The notes: a model not told the origin generated them from the letters alone. A stretch of DNA of 31,669 nucleotides from Pirellulaceae bacterium (GCA_013002105.1 JABDKS010000913.1:1-31669); one strand, 5' to 3'; shown: positions 24,122 to 31,669, counted from the stretch's first letter. A program made the numbers and translations.

Positions 24122-25312
24122 TTAACGCGTGGCGTCGGGTCGGCCGAGCACCCGATAGACTTCGTCCGCGTCGGTGACACCAGATTGGACCAAGGACATC
24201 GCCCGCTGGCGCAAGTCGATGTCACCGGCGGCGGTTGCCTTGGTTCGCATCGTCGATAGCGAATCGCCCCTGTGCAACGCTCCGATCATGGCGTCGCCGA
24301 CGGGATCTTGACCATCAAGGGAAACACAGTTTGCGATCGGGATGCGACCGTGATAGCCGGTTCCCAAGCAGGTGTCACAGTCGTCCTGGCGATCGGATCC
24401 GCATTGCATGCACGTTTTACGCAACAGTCGTTGGCTGATGATCGTTCGGATTCCCGATTCGATGACATGCACTGGCACGCCGAACTGCGCCAAGCGTCGC
24501 AATGATGCGGCGACATCACTTGCGTGTAACGACGAGTAAACGAGGTGTCCGGTCAGCGAAGCTTGAAACGCCGCTTCTGCTGTCTCAGGATCACGCATTT
24601 CACTAACCAGAATCACTTCGCTGTCTTGTCGCACCGCACTGCGCAGCGCCGTAGCTAAATTCATTCCACCGCTGGGATCCAACTCGCTTTGACTGATCGA
24701 ATCGATCAAGCTTTCCACCGGGTCTTCGATCGTCATCACGCTACGACGTGGATTCTCCGCAGCAATTTTTCGCAGTGCCGCGTACAGCGTCGTCGTCTTA
24801 CCGCTACCGGCCGGCCCGGACAAAAAGATCGCACCGTCGGTTTGTTCACTGGATCGAGTCAGTGCATGGGCGACATCCTCGGGCAAACCGAGCGACTGGA
24901 TCGAGTGGAAAGTTGCGTCGCGTCTTAGGAAGCGGACGACGGCCCGAGGTCCATGTACAGTGGGATAGACGCCCAACCGCATGGAGAGGTCCTGTTGGTC
25001 GCCGTGTTCCCATCGCACGCGACCTTCCATCGGTTCACTGCTCCGATAGGTGGGCAGATTCGCCAGAACCATCAATCGCGTCACGGGATTATTCTCACCA
25101 CCGCCACGCAGAAAGTCTGAGACGGACAAAACGCCATCGATGCGGAACAACACCTCCCAACCATCTCGACGCGGGTGCAGGTGCAAGTCGCTCGCGTTTC
25201 GAGCGACGGCAAGCGACAAGAGCAAATCGACCGCCTGGACCGCAAAGTGATCGTCCAGCGGGTTCAACTCCGCTAATTCGACAGGGGGTGTGTCAGTGAA
25301 AGGTTTTGCCAT
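24122..25312 (-). CDS. GspE/PilB-type secretion ATPase lacking the N-terminal domain
   Basis: A 396-residue ATPase from the ATG at 25312 (MAKPFTDTPPVELAELNPLD). It has the N2-type domain (ASDLHLHPRRDGWEVLFRIDG, 40-60). Walker A is GPAGSGKTTT (166-175), the Asp box MTIEDPVE lies at 193-200, and the Walker B region is VILVSEMRDPETAEAA (233-248, where families usually have VGEIRD). A His box TGHLVYSSLHASD and a four-Cys zinc motif (C301, C304, C312, C315) follow. GspE/PilB proteins are typically about 500-570 residues; here the N1 domain that binds GspL/PilM-like partners is missing. It would power the F-like platform and pilin assembly encoded downstream. The next gene is 212 bases away on the same strand. 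Confidence 0.92.
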   Translation of the reverse strand: MAKPFTDTPPVELAELNPLDDHFAVQAVDLLLSLAVARNASDLHLHPRRDGWEVLFRIDGVLSVSDFLRGGGENNPVTRLMVLANLPTYRSSEPMEGRVRWEHGDQQDLSMRLGVYPTVHGPRAVVRFLRRDATFHSIQSLGLPEDVAHALTRSSEQTDGAIFLSGPAGSGKTTTLYAALRKIAAENPRRSVMTIEDPVESLIDSISQSELDPSGGMNLATALRSAVRQDSEVILVSEMRDPETAEAAFQASLTGHLVYSSLHASDVAASLRRLAQFGVPVHVIESGIRTIISQRLLRKTCMQCGSDRQDDCDTCLGTGYHGRIPIANCVSLDGQDPVGDAMIGALHRGDSLSTMRTKATAAGDIDLRQRAMSLVQSGVTDADEVYRVLGRPDATR

Positions 25313-25589
25313 CAATGACTGCGTGGAAATGAGAAACGGGGCAAAGCACATTTGCGGCACGAAGATCCAAGCGATGTTGGCTCAGCGTGATCCCGCTTTG
25401 AATCGGATGACACGCTCTGTGTGAACAGGATCTGTGTGAACAGGATCTGTGTGACAACGCACTTTGTGCCGCATCATTCTAGTCCAAGGCCGGTGATCAT
25501 ATGGGCAGGATGCGACTACACTGGAATGCTCGTTGGAGCGATTTCCTGATCGTTTCCAGGTGATCGCCCATCCTTGGCAGGAATTCATT
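25313..25589. promoter_or_regulatory. Divergent control region with 15-bp tandem repeat
   Basis: A 277-base gap between the ATPase start (minus) and the endonuclease/exonuclease/phosphatase-family start (plus). It contains the 15-bp tandem repeat at 25416-25455, roughly 105-145 bases from the ATPase start. Promoters for both operons are expected here, but I cannot assign -35/-10 elements. Confidence 0.5.
25416..25455. repeat. 15-bp tandem repeat, 2.6 copies
   Basis: TCTGTGTGAACAGGA occurs at 25416 and 25431 exactly, and a partial third copy (TCTGTGTGA) starts at 25446. The array lies between divergent genes, a position suited to an operator. Confidence 0.9.
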
Positions 25590-26702
25590 GTGCGTGCCTC
25601 CTTGTTGTTTTCCGCGTCGACCGCACAGCCAACGCCTGTTGGTTCGTCGCGGCTGTGGATCATGTCGTTATGGGGCGTGCTGTTAGCCCTGATGCCCTTT
25701 GACGCTTCGGCGCAGGAGTCCGCCGGCCAGTCAACGAGCCAGAACCAGTCTCCGCCAGAAAAACTGACCGTTATGACATGGAATGTCGAGTGGTTTTACG
25801 ACGAGCACGACGGCGACAATTTTAGCAAGCTGGCCAAGGAGAAAACGGCACCGACGCGAGGAGATTGGGATTGGCATCGTGACGCGGTGGCGCGCAGTAT
25901 CAGTCGAGCCAAACCGTCGATCTTGGCGCTGCAGGAAGTCGAGAATCGACGCGTGTTGTGGTATCTGTCCCGGGCGCTGGATCGTGATTACAAGTTGGAT
26001 TACACCGAACTGTGCGACGAGAGCACGGATCATTTCACTGAGCAAGACGTTGGTTTGATGTTTCGATCGCCCGTGGAAGTCTTGCAGACATCTCATTTTC
26101 GTATGACGTCGGCAATGAAGTCGACCGAGCAGTATTACGATTTGTCAAAACATATCCTCGCTGTGTTCCAGGTGCCCAACGGAACGGATCAACCCGAACA
26201 TGTCACGGTGATGAACGTTCACTTGCGATCACGGGCCGAGGGCGAGTCGATTCGTGTGCGGCAAGCTCGACTGATACATCATTGGATCAAAGAGCGCGTG
26301 ATAGCCGGCGAGAATGTGATTTTGTTGGGGGACACCAATACCGAAGAGAGTGGCGATACCACGCGATTGGGTAGCGATCTGGGGGTCGTTAGCGGATTGG
26401 AGACGGAAACGCCCGAGGACGACTTAATCGATTTGCATTTGCGGTTGTCACCACAAGATCGACGGACGCATTTATTGGCCGGCAAAGAATTTGACCGAAT
26501 TTTTGTCAGCCGATCCTTGTTAGAGGACGATCCAGATCGACCCGATTTAGTGTTCACGTCGATCAAAGTCTTGAAAGAATTATCGATCCAGGGGGAAGCG
26601 GACAGCGAAGCGGAGCATTGGGAGCAGTATTGGAAACGAGCTGAAAACCAGCGTGATATAAGTGATCATTATCCCGTCCAGGCAACCTTTGAGATCCGAT
26701 GA
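25590..26702 (+). CDS. Secreted endonuclease/exonuclease/phosphatase (EEP)-family protein
   Basis: About 370 residues from the GTG at 25590, which has an AGGA site seven or eight bases upstream. The ATG at 25662 is an alternative beginning directly in the signal helix (MSLWGVLLALMPFDASAQE). Motifs of the EEP (DNase I-like) fold are present in order: MTWNVEWF, ILALQEVENR (catalytic Glu), MNVHLRS, LLGDTNTE, KEFDRIFVS and a terminal SDHYPV (catalytic His). The fold covers Mg-dependent nucleases and phosphodiesterases, so a secreted nuclease or phosphodiesterase is likely; the substrate is not determined. Its TGA stop overlaps the ATG of the S4-domain gene. Confidence 0.88.
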   Translation: MRASLLFSASTAQPTPVGSSRLWIMSLWGVLLALMPFDASAQESAGQSTSQNQSPPEKLTVMTWNVEWFYDEHDGDNFSKLAKEKTAPTRGDWDWHRDAVARSISRAKPSILALQEVENRRVLWYLSRALDRDYKLDYTELCDESTDHFTEQDVGLMFRSPVEVLQTSHFRMTSAMKSTEQYYDLSKHILAVFQVPNGTDQPEHVTVMNVHLRSRAEGESIRVRQARLIHHWIKERVIAGENVILLGDTNTEESGDTTRLGSDLGVVSGLETETPEDDLIDLHLRLSPQDRRTHLLAGKEFDRIFVSRSLLEDDPDRPDLVFTSIKVLKELSIQGEADSEAEHWEQYWKRAENQRDISDHYPVQATFEIR

Positions 26703-26917
26703 GCGAGACTGAACCGTTGCCAATCATTCGGTTGGACGATTTCCTTAAACGATGTGGCTTGGTCGGCACCGGTGGTGAAGCAAAGTTGCGAATCCAAGGG
26801 GGCGAAGTCACCGTTAACGGAATCGTCGAAACACGTCGGCGCAAGCAATTGACCCTCGGGGACGTGGTGGGTGCCGTGGGCGAATCGATCGAAGTCACGT
26901 CGGATTGTTTTGACTGA
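26699..26917 (+). CDS. YbcJ-like S4-domain RNA-binding protein
   Basis: A 72-residue protein that is almost entirely one S4 domain: IIRLDDFLKRCGLVGTGGEAKLRIQGGEVTVNGIVETRRRKQL, with the conserved G-E-V-x-V-N-G turn and basic patch. It resembles E. coli YbcJ, a small RNA-binding protein of the S4 class suggested to act on ribosomal RNA or modification. The ATG overlaps the preceding stop by four bases, giving strict translational coupling to a secreted enzyme. This pairing has no obvious functional logic and may reflect only compaction. Confidence 0.88.
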   Translation: MSETEPLPIIRLDDFLKRCGLVGTGGEAKLRIQGGEVTVNGIVETRRRKQLTLGDVVGAVGESIEVTSDCFD

Positions 26918-27145
26918 CCGTTGCAGATTCACGCAGCGTGCGGGATGGATGCGGCAGGATGAGTTTGACGGTTGTTCCGGATTTGGAATGAGGCCGCCGA
27001 ATTGACAAGAACCAACCGGGTCTGAACCGATCATCAGTTTGGATGACTACGATACAGCAGTTGTCCACGTGAACCATTCAACTACTCAATCAAAACACCA
27101 TATCGTCTGACTACGGACAGCCGAAGGCGGAAGGAACTGCCTCAC

Positions 27146-27712
27146 ATGCAACGGATTGCAAACTACGCACGAGCCCTCATTGCTATGGTACTGGTTTCTG
27201 TCAGTGCAGGTACTGTTGCGGCTGATTGGCATCAATTCTGGAACAACGTTGACAAGGGATACCACCGCAACAATGCGTGGCCGGATCCGTTCAACGAAGC
27301 GGACGCGATGCATGTCGTTGCGCCCTTTGAAGTTATGAAACGAAACGGATGGCGATTGCATAATACGATCGGACACGAACTGTTTCGTAGCGGCGACGGA
27401 GCCTTGTTGGCGTCGGGAAATCAAAAAATTCAATGGATCGCGACTCAGGCACCGCCTCATCGTCGTGAAGTCTACGTGTTGCGTGGACGTTCGGACGTCG
27501 AAACGCAAGCTCGTGTGGCATCGGTCAAAACGACGCTCACGCGGCACACACGTAACGGCCCGATTCCGTCGGTCTTGGTTACGGATATCGAACCATCCAG
27601 TGCATCGGGTGCATGGGCGACGCAAATCAACCGTACTTGGTTGGAAGAGCTACCCGCACCGAGACTGCCTAATACCAGTGCCGCCGGTACAGCATCTGCG
27701 ACTCAAGAATAG
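27146..27712 (+). CDS. Exported protein of unknown function
   Basis: A 188-residue protein with an AAGGA site ten bases before its ATG and a typical signal peptide (MQRIANYARALIAMVLVSVSAGTVAA, mature end near DWHQFW). The mature part has an Arg/Asn/Trp-containing segment (FWNNVDKGYHRNNAWPDPFNEADA), then WRLHNTIGHELFRSGDGALLASGNQKIQWIATQ. It next has a YVLRGRSDVETQARVASVKTTL stretch in the style of a periplasmic domain, and ends in a Thr/Ser/Ala-rich tail. I do not recognise a family; it looks like a conserved planctomycete exported protein. It is followed by a strong intrinsic terminator. Confidence 0.75.
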   Translation: MQRIANYARALIAMVLVSVSAGTVAADWHQFWNNVDKGYHRNNAWPDPFNEADAMHVVAPFEVMKRNGWRLHNTIGHELFRSGDGALLASGNQKIQWIATQAPPHRREVYVLRGRSDVETQARVASVKTTLTRHTRNGPIPSVLVTDIEPSSASGAWATQINRTWLEELPAPRLPNTSAAGTASATQE

Positions 27713-27747
27713 TCCAGGTTGCTGCTAGCAATCAACAAAACGCGAAA

Positions 27748-27776
27748 GCGACCTTGCATGGCAAGGTCGCTTTTTT
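27748..27776 (+). terminator. Intrinsic terminator
   Basis: A perfect 10-bp stem (GCGACCTTGC with GCAAGGTCGC, 3-base loop ATG) is followed directly by six T residues. It lies 35 bases after the stop of the exported protein gene on the same strand. Confidence 0.9.
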
Positions 27777-27909
27777 CGTGGGAATCACGTCCGGTCCAAC
27801 CCCATCGAACTGAAGTATTGGCGTCAAACGTCCGATTGCAACTATTGGAACAACCGTCAAATTCCGCAGCGGTGGTTCTTCGTTGTCTATTACCCAGAAA
27901 AGCGGCAAC

Positions 27910-27928
27910 CATGTCAGGGGACATGTTG
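27910..27928 (+). promoter_or_regulatory. Hairpin presenting the Shine-Dalgarno of the TPR gene in its loop
   Basis: CATGTC (27910-27915) pairs with GACATG (27920-27925) around the loop AGGG, so the ribosome-binding site lies in or next to the loop. Shifting the register adds CAAC/GTTG pairing with one bulged C (27906-27928). The GTG start at 27928 follows directly, seven bases after the AGGGG. Confidence 0.6.
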
Positions 27929-29223
27929 TGAAAACGAACATGAAAATTCGTAGGGCTGTACTTACCTCCCTACTGACAGGATCTGCTCTGGTTCTGTCGA
28001 CCGGCTGCTCGTCTACCAGTGGCTTCTCTCTCGCGTCGGTGAATCCTTTTTCGCAGACCCGATCGACGTCAGCCAAGACGGGCGAATCCGGAATGCAATC
28101 ATTCGCTTCGAAAACGAAGTCCGCATTAACCAAGTCCCGTGACGCAGTCGCTGGAGCGTTTACGCGAGACAGTCAGTCGGCCCAGGATTCGATTGTCAAC
28201 GAGGTCAAGTCCGACGTCGATCCGCTACGGTTAGATCAGAAAAACGATATCGGGCCTGAGGTATTTGTAGCCAACGGTCGTCTCTGGGAGTCGACGGGCA
28301 ATTTGCCCCAAGCAATGGAAAGCTACAGTAAAGCATTGAAGGTGCGGCCGAACGATGCTGCCGCATTGGCCAGCATCGCCCGTCTGCATTTTCGCCAGGG
28401 CAACCATGTCAAAGCGACAGAGTTCTTTCAGCAAGCCATTAAACAGAATCCAGACGACGCCAGCTTGCACAACGATCTCGGTTTGACGCTCAGCAAGGTC
28501 GGAAACGTCAATGCCGCATCGCAATCGCTGACGCGTGCGTTAGAGCTGTCGCCTGGCACATCACGATACGCAAACAATTTGGCAAGTGTGAAATTCGAAG
28601 GTGGCGATATCGAGGGCGCTTTCAAGGTGTTGTCAAGCTACAACAAGCCGGCCGTTGCCCACTACAACATGGCTTACCTGCTCCAGCAAGGTGGCAAAGT
28701 CACCGAAGCACGAGTGCACTTGCAGAAAGTAATCGAATACAAACAGCTTGGAACAACCGATTCGACGGTTGCCCAAGCGGTCAGTCGTTCGCAGGATATG
28801 CTGGCACAATTGGGCGTGCCAAATTCGGCAATCGCCTCGGATGTCAAAATTGCATCTTCCAAACCAACCACTGGTGGAGTGACAGCTCAAACCGTCGGCC
28901 AAAAGCTAGCTGCGGACAAGAAGATCAGCGCCTCTGTAGCGGTTGCGAAAACGCCGTCGGCCGATCCGCCATCGGCAACCTCGACGACCGTCGAAGCGAA
29001 AACCCAGACCGGTATTCCCACGTCGTTTGCGACAGCCCGTTTAGGGAGTAAAACGGTTCACACCGCTGAAAGTACACCGGTTGAAACCGTCAAAGAATCG
29101 TCGGCCCCAACCGAGTCTGAGACGTCGACCGAGTCTGGTACGTCGACCGAGTCTGGAACGTCATCAAGCGGCGCTCAGGGACCCTTCGCGCTGCCGCCCG
29201 GATTTGCGATGCCAACCCAATAA
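27928..29223 (+). CDS. TPR-repeat protein with lipoprotein-like signal sequence
   Basis: A 431-residue protein from the GTG at 27928, supported by an AGGGG site; the ATG at 27940 (MKIRRAVLTSLLTGSALVLSTGCSS) is the alternative. The signal ends in STGC, a lipoprotein-like cysteine, although the -3 residue is Ser rather than the usual Leu. Tetratricopeptide repeats cover about residues 115-235 (GRLWESTGNLPQAMESYSKALKVRPND, then ASIARLHFRQGNHVKATEFFQQAIKQNPDD and DLGLTLSKVGNVNAASQSL). A Ser/Thr/Glu/Pro-rich tail follows, with duplicated TESGTS units near the end. TPRs are protein-protein scaffolds, so an envelope-associated adaptor role is likely; its partner is not shown. Confidence 0.82.
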   Translation: MKTNMKIRRAVLTSLLTGSALVLSTGCSSTSGFSLASVNPFSQTRSTSAKTGESGMQSFASKTKSALTKSRDAVAGAFTRDSQSAQDSIVNEVKSDVDPLRLDQKNDIGPEVFVANGRLWESTGNLPQAMESYSKALKVRPNDAAALASIARLHFRQGNHVKATEFFQQAIKQNPDDASLHNDLGLTLSKVGNVNAASQSLTRALELSPGTSRYANNLASVKFEGGDIEGAFKVLSSYNKPAVAHYNMAYLLQQGGKVTEARVHLQKVIEYKQLGTTDSTVAQAVSRSQDMLAQLGVPNSAIASDVKIASSKPTTGGVTAQTVGQKLAADKKISASVAVAKTPSADPPSATSTTVEAKTQTGIPTSFATARLGSKTVHTAESTPVETVKESSAPTESETSTESGTSTESGTSSSGAQGPFALPPGFAMPTQ

Positions 29224-29299
29224 GCGGCAAGCGATTCGGCCGCTGCCGCATGATTCCGCGCGGACACGACCGATGCGGTGATTGACAAGCAAACAAACG

Positions 29300-29336
29300 A
29301 GCCTGTGATTGACTTCAATCACAGGCTTGTGTGTTT
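29300..29336. terminator. Bidirectional intrinsic terminator between convergent genes
   Basis: A 12-13-bp stem (GCCTGTGATTGA at 29301-29312 with TCAATCACAGGC at 29315-29326) around a tiny loop. Plus-strand T-rich DNA (TTGTGTGTTT) follows on the right and minus-strand T-rich DNA (CGTTTGTTTGC) on the left. It separates the TPR gene (plus) from rnc (minus). Confidence 0.85.
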
Positions 29337-30180
29337 AAGCATCGGTAGCGTTGGATTCGTCCGCGGATTCCTCGCAAACCAGTGGTTCAGACGCTGGTAC
29401 CTCGGGGTACGGTAATGCATCGCCGTTCAATTCGGCCAATGCATTTGCAGCGGCACGTTGCTCGGCATCCTTCTTGTTGTTCCCCCACGCAGCGCTGAAT
29501 TCTTGATCGCCAATGACGGCGCAAATCAAGAATGATTTTCGATGGTCGGGACCCGATTCTTGTTTGAGACGATAGATCGGAGTATTGGACAATTCGCGCT
29601 GGGCATGCTGTTGCAGCGAGGATTTGAAATTGTTTGCACCTTGGCTCTCGACTGCGATGGCTACCTCGTCGGCCAACCACTTTTTCAATCGCTGTCGCAC
29701 GACGTCCGGTCCACCGTCCAAGAACATGGCCGCGACAACGGATTCGAAAACGTCGCTGACAAGCGAACGTGGATAACTACGGTTTCGTGTCACGCCTCGA
29801 CCGACGATCAAGCAACTGTCCAAGCCTAATTGGCATGCGAGTTTTCCGCACGAACGACGGCTCACAACGGCCGACTTGATCTTGGTCAAATCGCCTTCGC
29901 TGTACTCGGGATATTCTTCGAACAGCCAGTGACAGACGGTCAATCCAAGCACCGCATCGCCGAGGAATTCGAGCCGCTCGTTGCTTGCCAGTCGGTGCGA
30001 CGCGCCCGATGCATGGGTCAGCGCCGACAACAGCAACGAGGTGTCCTTGAATTGGTAATCAATGAGTTCCTGACACCGGAGGATCTTGCTGGCTTGGTCA
30101 CCGCCGTCGACCCCATCGACGTCGTCCACCAGATTGATCTCTTCGGCATCGGACGCTCGAGCGTGTTCCGATGAATTCAC
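29335..30180 (-). CDS. rnc: Ribonuclease III
   Basis: A 281-residue double-stranded-RNA endonuclease with a GTG start. An acidic N-terminal extension of about 30 residues precedes the nuclease domain. The signature NERLEFLGDAVL (67-78) carries catalytic E71 and D75, and SDVFES carries D143 and E146, the complete metal-binding set. A dsRNA-binding domain lies at about 184-253 (FKSSLQQHAQRE ... KKDAEQRAAANALAELNG). The tail beyond it is acidic (ESADESNATDA). RNase III matures rRNA and controls mRNA and small RNAs. The 290 bases upstream hold two hairpins, which may be autoregulatory. It is separated from the convergent TPR gene by the shared terminator. Confidence 0.97.
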   Translation of the reverse strand: MNSSEHARASDAEEINLVDDVDGVDGGDQASKILRCQELIDYQFKDTSLLLSALTHASGASHRLASNERLEFLGDAVLGLTVCHWLFEEYPEYSEGDLTKIKSAVVSRRSCGKLACQLGLDSCLIVGRGVTRNRSYPRSLVSDVFESVVAAMFLDGGPDVVRQRLKKWLADEVAIAVESQGANNFKSSLQQHAQRELSNTPIYRLKQESGPDHRKSFLICAVIGDQEFSAAWGNNKKDAEQRAAANALAELNGDALPYPEVPASEPLVCEESADESNATDA

Positions 30181-30470
30181 AGTCTGACCGTGTTAATTCT
30201 CGTGCCCGACAACACCCCTTTGGAGACGGTAACTTGCACACGGCAGCCCAGCGTTGGTTGGGTGCAATGACAGCAAGATTACCATGCCGAATGATCGGCG
30301 ATGCGGTGACACGATAACGTACGGAGGTACCATGTCACACGCCGGCGATCGGGTTTCATACCCGCCCGCCGGTGTGCGACGACGAACCTAGGTTAGCAGC
30401 TGGTTGGGTGTCTGACCAGATTGTTTCAGCATGAAAGTCGTCAAGATTCCGTGGGGTCGACGCAGCGTCG
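30181..30470 (-). promoter_or_regulatory. Structured leader region upstream of rnc
   Basis: A 290-base gap between the rnc start and the end of the phosphatase gene, all transcribed leftward. One structure pairs 30228-30237 with 30273-30283 (GGTAACTTGC, one bulged A) and encloses a smaller stem (30243-30250 with 30259-30265). A second hairpin covers 30338-30376 (10-bp outer stem with one G-T, a 2x2 internal loop, 5-bp inner stem). No T-tail accompanies either. Confidence 0.45.
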
Positions 30471-31669
30471 TTACTTCGACCTGTTTTTTACATCGACCTG
30501 TTTCTTTGTCGTCGATTTGCGCTGGTTCATTTCCCTACCCGCATTGGCAATCACATTGTCGTCCTGGATGACAAGGTAATGTCCGTGATCGGAGGTGACG
30601 ATAACCGCCGTTTCGTCCCAGGCATCGTGTTTCTCTATCCAGCGGGTCAGTGTCTTGAAGGCCGCTGCACCGCTCAGAACGGCACCGATACTGTTGTCGA
30701 TGTTGTTGCTGTGGTTTGCCCAGTCAACGTCACCTGCTTCGATCAACAACCAAAATCCTTTGTCTGCATTTTCGAGTGTCAGCAGCGTCGCCTCGGTCAT
30801 ATCCGCCAAGTTGGGATTCTCTGCAATATCGGCGGCCGAGTATTTTTCGGTCCCCTTGATGTCGACGGTCGGATTGAATCCTCCATCAGCTGTTTGAAAA
30901 GGAAGGTGCCCGGCAACGGCCCCGTAAAACCCCAGCAATCGGTGACCCTGCTTGGCAGCCTTGCGTGCGTCGGCTAGCAGATTCTTGCGGCCCGATTTTC
31001 CTGGAGTTCGTTGCGAAATCAGGTAACGTCCGCCGTTTCTGACGTCCGCCTTCTTGAGATCTTCATCGTGCAAGTAGGGATTGCCCTGCATGAAGTTGTC
31101 GCCCTGAAGTTCGTCTGTCTCCTTCTTTTGGCCCCAGCCGCCGCCGATCAACACGTCCACCCCTGGTAGTGGATTGCGACGATGCGACGACGACGGCAAT
31201 CCGATCAGGTCACGAGAAATGTCCTGGTAGTCTTTTCGTGTCACGTTGTTGGCGTAGACGGCGCCCGGAGTGGCGTGACTGACCGGGACACTGGTTACGA
31301 TGCCGATTTTGAATTGACGCTGTTGTTGCAGTTCGCGGGCGATTGAGTACGTATGCGTTCCATCGACTGCAACGCCGATGGCCGCGTTGTACGTCTTGAT
31401 TCCCGACGCCATGCTGGTTGCCGACGACGCGGAGTCGGTCACCGTGTGCGGTTGCTGCTTGAGCAGGCCGATCAAGTAATCACTGTCGGCTGTTTCGTGC
31501 CAAGGATCGCAACCGCCGTACTTGATGTCGTATCCGCCAGTCGCTTTGTCACCGGCACTGATCACCGTTTGCGCGTTGACGTCGATTTTTGCCCCGCTGA
31601 GCAAAGGACTGGTGCAAACCAATCCAAAATCGGTTTTGGTTTTTTCGTAGTCGAGGAAAGACAGGCCTG
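30471..31669 (-). CDS. Alkaline phosphatase (PhoA-type), 5'-truncated by window edge
   Basis: The frame is open to the right edge, so the N-terminus and signal peptide lie outside; 399 codons are seen, with the stop at 30471. Sequence motifs of the alkaline phosphatase superfamily are clear: VTDSASSATSMASG (nucleophile Ser in the DSA motif), KIGIVTSVPVSHATPGA, an EAGDVDWANHSNN metal motif, and VTSDHGHYLV in place of the usual TADH. The enzyme hydrolyses phosphomonoesters in the periplasm with zinc and magnesium. The C-terminus is Lys/Arg-rich (QRKSTTKKQVDVKNRSK). It lies upstream of rnc on the same strand, about 290 bases away. Confidence 0.93.
   Translation of the reverse strand, partial: GLSFLDYEKTKTDFGLVCTSPLLSGAKIDVNAQTVISAGDKATGGYDIKYGGCDPWHETADSDYLIGLLKQQPHTVTDSASSATSMASGIKTYNAAIGVAVDGTHTYSIARELQQQRQFKIGIVTSVPVSHATPGAVYANNVTRKDYQDISRDLIGLPSSSHRRNPLPGVDVLIGGGWGQKKETDELQGDNFMQGNPYLHDEDLKKADVRNGGRYLISQRTPGKSGRKNLLADARKAAKQGHRLLGFYGAVAGHLPFQTADGGFNPTVDIKGTEKYSAADIAENPNLADMTEATLLTLENADKGFWLLIEAGDVDWANHSNNIDNSIGAVLSGAAAFKTLTRWIEKHDAWDETAVIVTSDHGHYLVIQDDNVIANAGREMNQRKSTTKKQVDVKNRSK

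Overview
The window looks like chromosomal DNA of a planctomycete, probably a Rhodopirellula/Pirellulales-type bacterium. Lineage markers are a DUF1559 prepilin-like protein, the small basic protein shared by Planctomycetes, Verrucomicrobia and Chlamydiae, exported PQQ/WD40 beta-propellers beside a Tat-exported Gfo/Idh/MocA oxidoreductase, an S46 dipeptidyl-peptidase and a flotillin/YqiJ-like pair. Shine-Dalgarno use is patchy and many genes overlap by 4-8 bases. No phage, insertion sequence, CRISPR array, rRNA or convincing tRNA was seen. The lineage is inferred from gene content, not from a search.

Layout. 1-2756 (minus): YqiJ-like membrane protein and flotillin, the latter cut by the left edge. 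2936-4866: site-2-protease-like M50 peptidase with CBS domains (minus) divergent from an RbsD/FucU mutarotase (plus). 4898-8923 (minus): Tat-exported oxidoreductase, PQQ propeller and WD40 propeller. 9061-10460 (plus): methyltransferase overlapping a membrane DUF457/YdjM-like protein, followed by a long hairpin repeat. 10716-12572 (minus): two glycosyltransferases, probably for cell-surface glycans. 13005-15077 (plus): S46 peptidase. 15192-16400 (minus): UPF0104/LPG-synthase-type membrane protein. 16735-18330 (plus): small basic protein, a repeat-rich spacer, and a fatty-acid desaturase.

18383-25312 (minus) is the most distinctive region. It encodes one GspE/PilB-type ATPase, three consecutive GspF/TadB-like membrane proteins, two type IV pilin-like proteins, a short membrane-anchored protein and a DUF1559 protein with a repetitive Ser/Pro/Thr/Glu tail. 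From the first F-like gene to the short anchored protein every junction can overlap, so these genes are probably translationally coupled. It reads as a compact type II secretion/type IV pilus-like assembly machine, with no secretin, prepilin peptidase or GspC/L/M in the window.

25590-26917 (plus): secreted endonuclease/exonuclease/phosphatase-family protein overlapping a YbcJ-like S4 RNA-binding protein. 27146-29223 (plus): an exported protein of unknown function with a strong terminator, then a TPR protein with a lipoprotein-like signal sequence. 29335-31669 (minus): RNase III, preceded by a structured leader, and an alkaline phosphatase cut by the right edge.
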